Shown: piece after piece, positions 34,409 to 45,900 of the stretch
Layout of the letters: every line of letters starts with the position of its first letter
Numbering within the stretch: the stretch's first letter is position 1
Notes under the pieces: model-generated
What the model was told of the DNA's origin: nothing
What the model saw: the letters and a program-made list of their open reading frames with translations, nothing else
Database searches by the model: none
Made by a program: the position numbers and the translations under genes
Source of the DNA: Closterium sp. Naga37s-1
Taxonomy: Eukaryota > Streptophyta > Zygnematophyceae > Desmidiales > Closteriaceae
Direction: 5' to 3'
NCBI GenBank assembly: GCA_947471745.1
Contig: CANJKZ010000929.1
Location: 1,730,001 to 1,794,000 of the forward strand
Length of the DNA: 64,000 bases

Positions 34409-36461
34409 CTCCCCTTCGCTTCTGGAGTGTCGCTGCTGATGACGTGGCTCTGTCGACTCAGCAGCATGCAATACTCAAACTTCTGCTGCCATCTCAGAAG
34501 TGGGGCAGTAAGACAGCTCGAGTCTCCCCTTCTCGATCTGCCATGATATGCTTCGTCCTGTTCGCGAATCCATTTTTGTTGGCTATGCGAATTGCCGACT
34601 GGTTGTCGCATAACAAGGAGAAGCTGGGTAACTGAGCCAGCTTCGCTTCCTCCAGGAGTTCGCGAAGGTACAGTCCTTCCTTGGTGGCTGAGCAAAGTGC
34701 GATATATTCTGCTTCACCTGAAGAGAAGGCGATTAACTTCTGCTTGCTCGACTGCCACGAGATGGGTCCGAAAGGTTCGAGGCGATAGATGTAGCCGGTT
34801 CGCGAGCGTCTGTTGTCGGAGTCGCCAGCGTGATCGGCGTCGACGTAGCCGATTAACTTAGGTGTCGAGGTTCCGTTCTTGTGATAGGTCAGGCCGATCC
34901 TCGGAGTGCCAACAAGGTAGTGAAGAGCGCGGTCGAGCTCCGCCATATGTTCTGTCTCGGCGAGTTGACTCGCAGAGTACGATAGATCCGGACGGCAGGT
35001 GACGGCCGCGAAGAGGAGGCACCCCAGCTTTCTCTGGTAGTCGCGTATGCCCGCGGGCTTGAGCAGAGCGGAACTTTCCTTGTGATTTCCTGCGGTGTAG
35101 CGGTATGGCGTGGAGATGGTGATCGGGGTGAGTCCGAAGCATTTGGCGATAGTGTCGGCATATTTCGCGCCGTTGAGATAGATCGCGCCTTCCTCTTCCT
35201 CGATGTTAAGGCCGAGGTATTGCGTGACAGTTGATGACACTGTGAGAGTGAGGTCCTGCTGCAGTTCCCCTTCGAACCAAGTAGTGATGCCGTCGGTCGA
35301 GCCGATGTAAAGCAGGTCGTCCACGTAGATGATTAATAAGATGTAGTCGTCGCCTTTCGTGAGCCGATACATGCCCTGGTCGTGTGGTAGCTGTCGGAAT
35401 CCGATGCGAGTGATTCGAGCGTATAGATACTGCTGCCACAGTCTTGGAGCCTGTTTGATCCCGTACAGGGACTTTAATAGCTGACAGACTTGGTTGGGCT
35501 CTCCGTTGGAGCTGTGTGGAAGTTCGACGAAGATTTCGGTGTCAACAGGTGCGTAGAGAAATGCGTTGGCGACGTCAATTTGCCGCAATTTCTTCTTCTT
35601 CATGGCGGCGATCGCGAGAAGAATTCGAAGTGAAGTGTGTCAACTGACCGGGGCGAACGTCTCGGTGAAATCACGTCCGTGCTCTTGGTCGAAACCGCGC
35701 ACGACCCAACGCGCCTTAAACTTGTCGATGGTACCGTCTGCCTTTGTCTTCACACGGAAGACCCATTTTCCGGTGAGTACCGTTTTGTTGCGTGCCATGC
35801 CGATGGGGACGACTTTCCAGGTGTTCCATTCTTCCAGTGCTTTCAGCTCCTTATGGCTTCGCGCTATTTTTACATGGCTCCCCCCCCAGAGCCTGCTGAA
35901 CTGTGGCAGGCTCCTTAGGAATCTCCGTGCCGTGGACCGCGGTGACGAGGCCGAGTATCTGGAGACCACTCCGTGTGTAGCGGGAAAGTGTTGTGTCCTC
36001 GGGATAAGCTGCTTCGTCACCTGCTTCTGGGTCAGGTATGAAGTTGGGCCCTATGCGTTCTGCTTCTTTGGTGTTGACTCTTGCAGATGTAACGTAACCT
36101 TTGTCGGCGAAGTGGTAAAATACTTCGGCGTTGGCGCTTTCGCGAGGATTTTCGTCATCCATTGGGACGTCGACGGAGCAGTAAGGGAGAGGTCCGGCTT
36201 CCTCCGAGGCTTCATCCACGTTCTGCTCGTCCCAGTCAGCTTCGTCTGCTGCCGAGGCGAAGGCTCGGTCACCACGGAAACCGCATGTGGTGTCCCGGTC
36301 TTCTTCCAGGTTGGCAAGGTATGTCGGAAGGGTGAGTCGCTCGTAGAAAATGACATCACGTGCTGCTACTGTTTCCTTTGAGTGGACGTAAAAAATCTTC
36401 CACGCGTTGTAATTTCTTTCGATGCCCAGGTGTAGTCCCCACTGTGCGCGTTGGGAGAATC
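34409..36461 (-). pseudogene. E3 reverse transcriptase and RNase H region
   Basis: The block opens with the end of the integrase region (GLHLGIERNYNAWKIFYV). After a frameshift at an 8-C run (35880-35887) it gives the RT start (VFRVKTKADGT, KARWVVRGFDQ). An in-frame TGA at 35640-35642 interrupts APVS/HTSLR. Then come QIDVANAFLYAP, LLKSLYGIKQAP, the catalytic IIYVDDLLYIG, CRPDLSYSASQLAE, and RNase H with GYVDADHAGD, SSGEAEYIA and CDNQSAIRIA. RTKHI near 34540 runs into an altered C-terminus. YVDD is intact, but the frameshift and stop make it a pseudogene. Confidence 0.85.
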
Positions 36462-36591
36462 TGTCAGATTTATATGACATAGCTACTGTAGGCTATAGTG
36501 GGGTAGCACATATGGGGTACAGTTTTCTAGGGTCTGCTTTTTGTACCCAACTTTCACTTAGTCATTTTCATTCCTGTTTTCTTAATTCACA
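36462..36591 (+). repeat. E1 5' LTR
   Basis: TGTCAGAT to ATTCACA, 130 bp. An inverted pair GGGTACA...TGTACCC lies in the middle and could form a hairpin in the transcript. Matches 43611-43739 apart from a small indel near its start and a C/T change. Confidence 0.88.
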
Positions 36592-36599
36592 TGGTATAG

Positions 36600-37640
36600 A
36601 GCGGGTTCCTACATGGGACCGTTCCTTCCTAAGGGCCCACCATAACGAATTTTTTTTTTTAGCTGCCCGACGCGCATTGCGCCCCTGCCCTAATTTTTTT
36701 TTTAGCGGCCCCCCCCTAGCGGCCCCTACGCGACCCCTACGCGGCCCCTACGCGGCCCCTACGCGGCCCCTACCCGGCCCCTACGTCGCCCCTGACGCGG
36801 CCCCTACGCGGCCTCTGACGCGGCCCCAACGCGGCCCCTGACGTGGCCCCTACGCGGCCCCTGACGCGGCCCCAACGCGGCCCCTGACGCGGCCCCAACG
36901 CGGCCCCTGACGCGGCCCTTACGCAGCCCCTGACGCGGCCCCTGCCGCGGCCCCTGACGCGGCCCCTACGCGGCCCCTACGCTGCCCCTGAGGCGGCCCC
37001 TGATGCGGCCCCTGACGCGGCCCCTCCGCCGCCACTACCGCGGCCCCTACGCCGCCCCTGATGCCGCCCCTGACGCGGCCCCTGACGCGGCCCCTGCCGC
37101 GGCCCCTGACGAGGCCCCTGACGCAGCCCCTGACGCGGCCCCTACGCCGCCCCTGACGCGGCCCCTGACGCGGCCCCTGACGCGGCCCCTGACGCGGCCC
37201 CTGCCGCGGCCCCTGACGCGGCCCCTGACGCGGCCCCTGCCGCGGCCCCTGCCGCGGCCCCTGACGCGGCCCCTGACGCGGCCCCTTCGCCGCCCCTGCC
37301 GCGGCCCCTACGCCGCCCCTGACGCGGCCCTCTCCTGCACCTGACGCGGCCCCTAGCGGCCGGCCGCTGCCGTCCCTGAGGCAGCAGCCGCCGCCGTCTC
37401 TGCAGCAGCAGTCGCAGCCGAACGGCCGAGCCGCCGAGCCGCCGAGCCGCCCAGCAGCCGAGCCGCCCAGCCGCCGAACCGCCCAGCAGCCGAGCCGCCC
37501 AGCAGCCGAGCCACCGAGCCGCCCAGCAGCCGAGCCGCCGAGCCGCCCAGCAACCGAGCCGCCGAGCCGCCGAGCCACCCAGCAGCCGAGCCGCCGAGCC
37601 GCCCTGCAGCCGAGCCACCCGAGCCGCCCTGTCCGGTAAG
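36600..37640 (+). repeat. E1 leader: GC-rich CGGCCCCTGACG repeats
   Basis: From about 36716 to 37350 the leader is a degenerate 9-15 bp repeat of GCGGCCCCTGACGC and GCGGCCCCTACGC. From 37420 to 37625 it becomes GCCGAGCCGCC repeats. Long frames occur on both strands, but their composition follows the repeat and none continues into gag. It is most likely an untranslated leader. Confidence 0.75.
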
Positions 37641-37703
37641 AGCAGCGCCCCTTTCACAGCACTGCCCTCACCCTACTGTTTGCGCTGCTAGTCTACTACT
37701 ATC

Positions 37704-40700
37704 ATGGCTACCCCTAGTGTCCTCGCTTTTGACGCTGAGGTTCGGGCCATTGACTTTGATGTCTGGATAGATGACCTGCAGCTTTTCTTACAGTGCGACA
37801 GGGCAGACGGCCTCTCCCTCTTTGACCTCACTTCTGGTGCCTCTCCTGCCCCCGCTGCTGATGCTGACGCCACTGTTCGCTCACAGTGGGCCACGCGCGA
37901 TGCTGCTGCACGTCTTGCTGTGCGTCGCCACCTGCCTACCTCTGAGCGTGCGCACTTTAGCCAGTACAAGAGTGCTCAGACCTTGTACGACGCTGTAGTT
38001 GCGCGCTACTCCTCCCCTGCCACTGCTGCACTGAGCCGCCTCATGCTACCGTACCTCTTCCCTGACCTTGCTGCCTTTCCCACAGTCGCTGACCTCATTA
38101 CGCACCTCCGCACTAGTGACACTCGCTACCGCGCTGCGCTTCCTGCTGAGTTCTGCGCCAAGAACCCCCCCCCCATGTACATCACCCTCTACTACATAGT
38201 CACCCGGCTCCCTGACTCCCTTCGCGTAGTCAGGGACCACTTCCTCTCAGTTTGCCCCACCACTCTCACCGTTGACCTCCTCGAGAAGTCCCTCCTAGCA
38301 GCAAAGAAGAGCATAGTCGCTGTAGGAGCCTCTCGTGGTGACCCTCGCACCCCCATCTTTGAGGGGTGTTCCCCCTCCCCCTTTTTGCCCTCTGTTGCCT
38401 CTGCTGCTGCGGCCGACCTCGTTGGGCTTGAGTCGGTCGGTGCGGCGTCTACCCCTAGCGGGAGACGTCGCCCTGGCAAGGGCAAGGGGGGCAGGGGCAC
38501 TGGAGGAGCTAGCGAGGGCGGTGGAGGCGGAGGTGGAGGCGGTGGAGGGGGTGGGGGTGGCGGTGGGGGTGGTGGCGGGGGTGGAGGTGTCGGTGGCGGC
38601 AGTGGAGGCGGAGGCGGCGGTGGCGGTGGGAGCGGAGGTGGCGGCGGTGGAGGAGGAGGCGGCGGAGGAGGTGGAGCTGGTCGGGGTGGCGCTGCGCAGA
38701 GGGTCGGCTCCGGTGGTGGTCAGCGCCAGCAGCAGCAGCAGCAGCAGCAGCGCACTCGTGACATCCCCTCCCCTCAGCAGCTCCGTGAGTGGTACACTGC
38801 ACACCAGAGGGGTGGGGGTACTGGTCCGTGCACCTACGTCCTCCGCACCGGCGACCGCGCGGGTGACCAGTGCGGGGGTGCGCACTCCACCCAGCGCTGC
38901 TTTGGCCGCCTGACGGACGCTTGGCGTCACCAGTTCCCTGAGGCCACTGAGATCCCCCGCTGGGGTGAGCTGTCTAGGGCGGGTGTAGCTGTCTTTGACC
39001 TTGACTTTGATGCTATTCTTGCTGCTATGTATACTGTGACTATTAGTGATGAGGGTGACTGTTACCGGTGTTTTCCGCCTGACCCGGGCATTGAGACTGC
39101 TGCTCTAGGTACTGGTGAGGCTGCTGCTCTAGGTGCTAGCGAGGCTGCTGCTCTAGGTGCGTCTGCTCCCTCAGGTGCTGGTGAGTCTGCTCTCTCAGGT
39201 TCTGCGTCGGCTTCGGCCTCCCACACCTTCACCCTTGACTCGGGGGCTTCTCGCTCCTTCTTTCGAGACCGCACCACACTCACGCCGCTTAGCCGGCCAG
39301 TTGCAGTCTCTCTGGCAGACCCCTCTGGGGGTCCTGTCCTTGCTCACTTCTCCACTGTCCTCCCGTGTCCGGCGGCCCCCTCTGGCACCCTGTCTGGTCT
39401 TTACCTCCCCTCGTTCTCTACGAACTTGGTGAGTGGTGCTGACCTACAGGATGCGGGGGTTCACCAGTTCACTCCTGCGAGTCAGCGGGTGACCCACTGC
39501 ACGGACGCTCGGACAGGCCGACACCTGGCCACGTTTACACGTCGGCCGGGGTCGAGCCTGTACACACTGACCACTGCGTCTCCTCCGGTCACTGCGTCTG
39601 GTCAGGTAGCTGCGTCAGGTCAGGTGTTTGCTGCAGCGTCCAGGTCTGGTCCTGAGTCTGCCCCCTGTTCGTGTCGCCTCCTGTCTCACGAGACTCTCCT
39701 CTGGCACCACCGCCTTGGTCACCCCTCTCTGCTTCGTCTCCGAGGCATGGCCTCCCGTGTCCTTGTCTCTGGTCTTCCCCGGTCCCTCCCTCCCCTTCCT
39801 CCGGGGCCTGGCCCTACCTGCGTCCCCTGTGTCGAGGGGCGGCAGCGGGCTGCCCCTCACTCCTCTCAGTTTCCTCCGACAGAGGCCCCGCTGCAGACGC
39901 TTCACATGGATGTGTGGGGCCCGGCCCGCGTCCGTGGACAGGGTCACGAGCGCTACTTCCTGCTGGTGGTTGACGACTACTCGCGTTACACCACAGTCTT
40001 CCCCTTGCGCAGCAAGGGTGATGTCACTGAGGTGTTGATCGACTAGATCCGCGCAGCTCGTCTCCAGCTCAGGCAGAGCTTCGGCTCGGACTTTCCTGTT
40101 CTGCGTCTGCACTCTGACAGAGGTGGAGAGTTCTCCTCTGGCCTTCTGCGAGCCTACTGTCGTGCACGAGGCATCCGCCAGACCTTCACGCTTCCGGACT
40201 CTCCACAGCAAAATGGGATTGCTGAGCGCCGCATTGGCATGGTCATGGACGTCGCCCGTACGTCCATGATGCATGCGGCTGCCCCCCATTTTCTGTGGCC
40301 GTTTGCTGTTCGGTACGCGGCGCGTCAGATCAACCTTCACCCCAGGGTCTCCATGCCGGAGACCTCCCCAGCCTTGCTGTGGACGGGGAAGGTTGGCGAT
40401 GCGTCTGCGTTCCGTGTCTGGGGATCTCGGGCGTTTGTCCGCGACTTGTCTGCGGACAAGCTGTCCCCTCGTGCTGCTCCTTGCGTCTTCCTTGGCTTCC
40501 CCCCTGACGCGCCAGGGTGGCAGTTCTACCACCCCACCTCTCGCCGTGTTCTGTCCTCCCAGGACGCCACGTTTGACGAGTCGGTCCCCTACTACCGCCT
40601 CTTCCCCTACCGCACTCCGTCCCTCCCCCCGCCACCGCTCTTCCTTGTGCCAGGTCCCCCCCCGGTAGACCCCCTCCCCCCTCAGGGTCCTGCCCCTTCA

Positions 40701-43598
40701 GGTGTGTCCCAGGTAGACGCAGTCGAGCCTGTCGAGGTTACTGGTGACTCTGGTGCTGCTGAGGGTGTTGAGCCTGGGGGTGCTGACTCTGGGGGTGCTG
40801 AGCGTGTGGGTGCTACGCCTGGGGGTGCTGAGCCTGAGGGTGCTACTACTGGGGGTCTTGAGCCTGGGGGTGCTGAGCCTGGGGGTGCTACGCCTGGAGG
40901 TGCTGAGCCTGGGGGTGCGGAGCTTGAGGGAGCTGGGCCTGCTCGTGTGGCGTCTGGAGGTGCTGAGCCTGGAGGTTCTCCGGGTGCTTCGTCTCGGCGG
41001 GAGCCACTCTCTCCACAAGAGCTGCGCGAGTGGTTTGCCCGGCGCTGGAGGCGTGCTGCTGGAGCTGGAGGTTCTTCGACTGCTGAGGGTGCTGGTGCCG
41101 CGGGTCCCGGAGGTGCTCGTACTGGGAGTACTGGAGCTGCTAGGCCTGCGGGTACGACTGGAGCTGGAGCTGCTGAGGGTGTTGGCGCTGAGGCTACTGC
41201 TGTCGGTCCTGGAGGCGGTCCTGCTGGGGGTGCTACTGGTGCTGCTGGAGGTACTGGAGCTGGAGGTGCTGCTGGCGCTGGTGCTGCCGCTGGGGGTACT
41301 GGTGCTGTCCCTGCTGTGTCTGGAGTCGCCGCGCGGCCTCGGCCGTACTTCGTTCCGCTCCTTCAGCAGGTTCTTGGTCTCCCGCCTTCTACTGGTCCTC
41401 CTCCTCCCTTAGAGTGTCCACAGCCTGTCCCGTCACAGTTACAGTTACAGCCGGCCTCCCCACTGCCTGCTCCTTCTCCCTACACTGGTCCTACTGGAGG
41501 TCTTGCTGAGCGTCGTGAGCCAGCGTCTCGCCCTGCGTCGCCTGTCCGTGCTGCTCGCACTAGTAGTCGTGGTTCGCGTCAGCGTCCTCCTCCTGTCCCT
41601 GGCACGCACCGGATGTCTCTGCGTCCGTCCACTGCTCCTCTGCGTGCCCCTTTGCCTTCTCCTCCTGAGTCCTCTCTTCCTGCTCTTCCTGACCCGGAGT
41701 CGGACTCTCTTCGTGCTGCCAGTCCTACTGTCACGCGTCTCCTTGCTACTGTTGTCACTGACCCTTCCTTTGAGTCCACTGCTGCGTCTGCCCTAGTTAC
41801 TGAGCTCGTCGACTTTGCTGCTCGCTGTCGTCTAGACTACGCTGCTAGTCTTGTTGCTGAGTCTGAGTCTGTCTGTCCTCCGTCCGTCGGGGGTGAGTGT
41901 GCCCTTGGCACGGACGTCCTTGAGGACAGGCAGGAGGAGTTCCAGTGTTTGGCTGCTGCTTCACCTCATCTCGTGTCCGTACTGCTTACCCCTGAGGGAG
42001 ACCCGGATGCACTTGACATCCCGACTCCGCGCTCTTACGCGGAGGCGATAGAGGGTCCCTACTCCTCTCAGTGGCAGGCAGCTATGGACGCAGAGATGGC
42101 TTCCTGGAAGTCCACATGCACCTACGTTGACGAGGTTCCCCCGCCTGGGGCGAACATCGTCAGTGGCATGTGGATTTTCAGGGTGAAGCGGCCGCCGGGT
42201 TCTCCGCCTGTCTTCAAGGCGCGTTACGTGGCTCGTGGCTTCAGTCAGCGGCAGGGAGTTGACTACTTTCAGACCTTCTCTCCCACCCCGAAGATGACCA
42301 CTCTTCGGGTACTGCTGCACATAGCTGCTCACCGCGACTACGAGCTGCACTCTCTTGACTTCAGCACTGCTTTCTTGCAGGGCAGCCTGCACGAGGAGAT
42401 CTGGCTGCGTCGCCCACCTGGCTTCACTGGGTATTTTCCTCCTGGCACCCAGTGGAGCCTTCGGCGGCCAGTCTACGGTCTCCGCGAGGCACCGCGTGAG
42501 TGGCACGACACACTGAGGACTACACTTGCGGCTCTTGGGTTTGCTCCCTCTACTGCCGACCCGTCGCTGTTTCTGCGCACCGACACTTCTTTGCCGCCGT
42601 TCTACATCCTCGTGTACGTCGACGACTTGGTCTTCGCCACAGCTGACACTGCTGGACTCGCCCACGTGAAGTCCGAGCTGCAGAAGAGACACACGTGCAC
42701 AGACCTGGGTGAACTGCGCAGCTACCTTGGCTTGCAGATCACCCGGGACAGAGCACGCCGCACCATTACCCTGACTCAGTCACACATGGTGCAGCAGGTC
42801 CTTCAGCGCTTCGGCTTCACGTACTCCTCGCCTCAGGCCACTCCTCTGCCTACTCGCCACTCGCTCTCAGCTCTGCCTTCGGATGAGTCCGTAGAGTCGA
42901 GTGGCCCGTACCCAGAGCTTGTTGGCTGCTTCATGTACCTGATGACCTGCACACGACCTGACCTTGCGTACCCTCTTAGCATTCTTGCACGCTATGTTGC
43001 TCCTGGGAGACACAGACCGGAGCACATGGGTGCAGCGAAGAGGGTGTTGCGCTACTTGTGCAGTACGTCGGGCATGGGGCTTGTGCTTGGAGGGCAGAGT
43101 CCAGTGGTCCTCACTGGGCACGCAGACGCTTCTTGGGCTGACGACCAGGCTACGCAGCGGTCGTCATAGGGTTACACCTTCAGCCTTGGTTCCGGCTCTG
43201 TTTCGTGGCGGGCTACCCGCTCGTCTTCTGTTCTCGGCTCCAGTTGTGAGGCTGAGATCTACGCCGGGGCCATGGCTGCACAGGAGCTTCGCTGGCTCAC
43301 CTACTTGCTGACTGACCTCGGAGAGCCGCCTCGTTCTCCTCAAGTGCTGTACGTAGACAACAAGGCCATGCTGGCCTTGTGTCGAGAGCAGAGACTGGAG
43401 CACAGAACGAAGCACATTGCTCTCCGCTACTTCCTTGCTCGTGAGCTACAGCAGCGTGGTCAGCTGCGGCTTGCGTACGTGGCCTCTGAGGCCAACACTG
43501 CTGATATCTTCACCAAGGCACTTGCGCCTTGTGATCATCAGCGCTTCTGTACTCAGCTTGGTCTTGTGCCTACCTTGCCTCACTTGCTCACCCCTTGA
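37704..43598 (+). pseudogene. E1 gag-pol polyprotein frame, interrupted by two TAG codons
   Basis: ATG at 37704 (MATPSVLAFDAEVRAIDF) starts a frame of about 1,965 codons with stops only at 40044-40046 and 43167-43169 before the end. Order: gag with DDLQLFLQCDRADG; a glycine-rich linker (38515-38690); a cysteine/histidine segment (CTYVLRTGDRAGDQCGG, then HSTQRCF); protease FTLDSGASRSFF; pre-integrase GLYLPSFSTNL and LLWHHRLGHPS; integrase with HMDVWGP, LHSDRGGEF and NGIAERRIG (D, D, E); RT with DFSTAFLQG and ILVYVDDLVFA; RNase H with GHADASWADD and SSCEAEIYA. In E2 the two stop positions are Trp and Gln, so both are single-base nonsense changes. Confidence 0.9.
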
Positions 43599-43610
43599 CC
43601 TTGTTTGTAC

Positions 43611-43739
43611 TGTTGTAATATATGACATAGCTACTGTAGGCTATAGTGGGGTAGCACATATGGGGTACAGTTTTCTAGGGTTTGCTTTTTGTACCCAACT
43701 TTCACTTAGTCATTTTCATTCCTGTTTTCTTAATTCACA
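43611..43739 (+). repeat. E1 3' LTR
   Basis: TGTTGTAATAT to ATTCACA, 129 bp, followed by the target duplicate GAATC. The RNase H frame ends 13 bp upstream (43598), so the polypurine tract and 3' untranslated region are very short compared with E2. Confidence 0.85.
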
Positions 43740-45004
43740 GAATCGGCCGGCTCGTGCAGCTGGGGGTCGGTACTGTACCATGCATCCGAAAACTCTTAAC
43801 ATTTTTGTGCTGCCCTGTTTTCCTGTCCACAGCAGGTGCGGTGATGCGTTGTTCGGGAGCGATGATGACGAGAGCAAGTTGTGCAGCATGACAGCGTGGT
43901 CCATTGCTTCGGGCCATTGGTGGTTGGGTAGCCGCATGCCACGTAGCAGCTTGCGCATGGTGTTATGGAGAGTCCTGTTCATCCTTTCTGCTACGCCTTG
44001 CTGCTGGTGAGCGTAGGGAAGGGAGATGAGCCTCTTGATCCCTCTTTCTGCCAAGTACTGCTTGAATCTTTGTGAGGTGTACTCTCCTCCTCCGTCTAAC
44101 TGGAAGCTTTTCAGCTTCACGACTGATTCTCGTTCTACTACTGGGAGCCAAGCGACGAAAGCCTCGAAAGCCATGTCCTTGCTCGGAAGGTTGAGGTGCC
44201 AAACGTAACGCGTTGCGGCATCGATGAACGTGATGGTGTAGCTGTATGCTCCTTGTACAGGTTTGCGGTTGTACAGGATGTCGCCGTATACTTTCTCGAG
44301 TGGTGCGTAAGCTGGTGCGCTGGGGTTGGGTTGAAAAGCGAACAGCCGATGTGGTAAGTCAGCTTCGGGGCAGGTAAAGCACATTCCGCGAGCTCGTCGA
44401 AGTTCGCTTCCGTCGGTTAGGAGCAGTGAGTCTTTGTCGAGCACTCCTGCTCTGATTGTGTTATTTAAGACTGTGTTGCTTGGATATCCCATTCGTGCGT
44501 GCCAGATGTCTTCGCCAGCTCGATGTCCGGGTGAGCGACGCTACAGGTTGGAGTTGGAGTAGAAGCTTGCGGTGAAGTTTGCGCTTCGATGTACTTCTCA
44601 TGGTGTTGGGTTCAGTTGCTGCGCAGGAGTCGGTGGAGTGTCATCGTCGATTGGAGCTGGTGCAGTTGAAGGACCCGCGTTTGGTGCCGATGCTGTCTCT
44701 GCTGCTGCCGATGTTGTCTCTGCTGCTGCCGATGTTGTCTCTGCTGCTGCCGATGTTGTTTCTGCTGCTGCCGATGTTGTCTCTGCTGCTGCCGATTGAT
44801 TTGTTGCTAATGCTCTTGTTAGTTCTGCCTCAGGAATGGTGTGCGAGTACCAAAATCCTTCGGGGCTGAAGTCAGGATCAAGATCCGCTGGGTGTGTCCA
44901 AGAGTTGAAGGTGACAATTCCGTTGCTGTCGGCGGTGCCTAGATCGGGAACGATGTCGAGAACAAACACGTTGTTCTTCAGTACGGCCTTGCTGATGTAG
45001 AGGC
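43740..45004 (-). pseudogene. E3 pre-integrase and integrase region
   Basis: On the minus strand the frame enters from E2's target site with GLYISKAVLKNN, then a low-complexity AAAETTSA repeat (44690-44800). The zinc-binding part follows (WHARMGYPSN to CFTC), then the catalytic core: GDILYNRK, FQLDGGGEYTS and QGVAERMNRTL (D, D, E-type). It ends at FGCMVQYRPP where E1 interrupts it. Stops lie near 44600 and 44540, between the repeat and the integrase. Confidence 0.85.
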
Positions 45005-45138
45005 TGTCGAAGTATATGCATGTTATATATGTGTAGGCTGTAGTGGGGTAGCCAATTTGGGGTACAACCCCTTTTAGGGTTTCATACTTGTACCCAACTC
45101 TTTCATAGTTGATTCATTCCTGCTGCTAGATTCTAACA
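45005..45138 (+). repeat. E2 5' LTR
   Basis: TGTCGAAG to TTCTAACA, 134 bp, with core GTAGGCTGTAGTGGGG and an inverted GGGTACA/TGTACCC pair. Followed by primer site TGGTTTCAGAGC at 45139. Confidence 0.92.
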
Positions 45139-45179
45139 TGGTTTCAGAGCACTAGGTCCGTAGGACCGTTTTTTTTCGG

Positions 45180-45900
45180 GCCCACCTACTGTTGCGGTTA
45201 CCGCGCTACCCCACGTGTTGTCCTGCGCCTGCCTGCCTGCCCTGCCTTGTGACCTGCTGCGCTGCGCGCGCCGTCCTGCAGCCCTCGTGCTGTCTCCTGC
45301 TGCCCTAGGCCAGCGCGCCGCCCCTGCAGGCCCGTACGGCCCGCGCGCCGCCCCTGCAGGCTCGTAAGGCCCACGCGCCGCCTGTACATGCCCGTCAGGC
45401 CCACGAGCCGCCCCTGCAGGCCCCGTCAGGCTCACGAGCCGCCCCTGCAGGCCCGTCAGGCCAGAACGCGGCCCCGCCCTGCCTCTGACGCGGCCGCGCC
45501 CTGCCTTCGACGCGACCCCGCCCTGCCTTCGACACAGCCACGCCCTGCAGCCGACGCGGCCCCACCCTGCCTCTGATGCGGCCGCGCTCGGCCTCTGACG
45601 CGACCGCGCCCTGCCTTCGACGCGGCCACGCCCTGCCTTCGACGCGGCCGCGCCCTGCCTTCGACGCGGCCTCGCCCTGCAGCCGACGCGGCCCCGCCCT
45701 GCCGCCGACGCTGCCCCGCCCGGACGCCGACGCAGCCCCGCCAGCCCTGCAGCTGACGCGCCCCCGACCTGCCACTGACGCGGCCCGACCCTGCAGCTGC
45801 CGCGGCCCTACTCTGCAGCTGCTGCTGCGGCCCCGCCGTCGCCGCCGTCGTGCGCCTACCCTGTCGCCGCCCGACGAGCGCCGGCCCTTCCCACCACTGG
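45180..45900 (+). repeat. E2 leader: GC-rich repeats
   Basis: Degenerate repeats of GCCGCCCCTGCAGGCCCGTCAGG (45310-45470), then units of about 20-30 bp built on GACGCGGCCGCGCCCTGCC (45470-45800). Same leader type as the minus-strand remnant 1250-2100. It replaces the position where gag stands in E1, and open frames through it are compositional. Confidence 0.7.

Larger units (their letters stand above)
36462..43739 (+). mobile_element. Copia element E1 (plus), inserted in E3
   Basis: Flanked by an exact 5-bp duplication GAATC (36457-36461 and 43740-43744). LTRs are 130 and 129 bp. Primer site TGGTATAGAGCGG starts directly after the 5' LTR at 36592. A 1.1 kb GC-rich leader precedes one long gag-pol frame (37704-43598). 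The LTR contains the same GTAGGCTATAGTGGGGTA core as E2. LTR divergence is concentrated in the first 15 bp. Confidence 0.92.

Noticed and set aside
36475..36591. Shorter 117-bp LTR for E1 starting TGACATAG
   Set aside because: It gives no target duplication. Starting at 36462 and 43611 gives the exact GAATC duplicate on both sides.
36600..37640. Frames of about 100-220 codons on both strands in the GC-rich leader of E1
   Set aside because: Pure products of the GGCCCCTGACGC and GCCGAGCCGCC repeats. No start or motif, and not joined to gag.
38335..38930. Alternative frames across the glycine-rich part of E1 gag
   Set aside because: Shadow frames of the GGT/GGC repeat. The true gag-pol frame runs from 37704.
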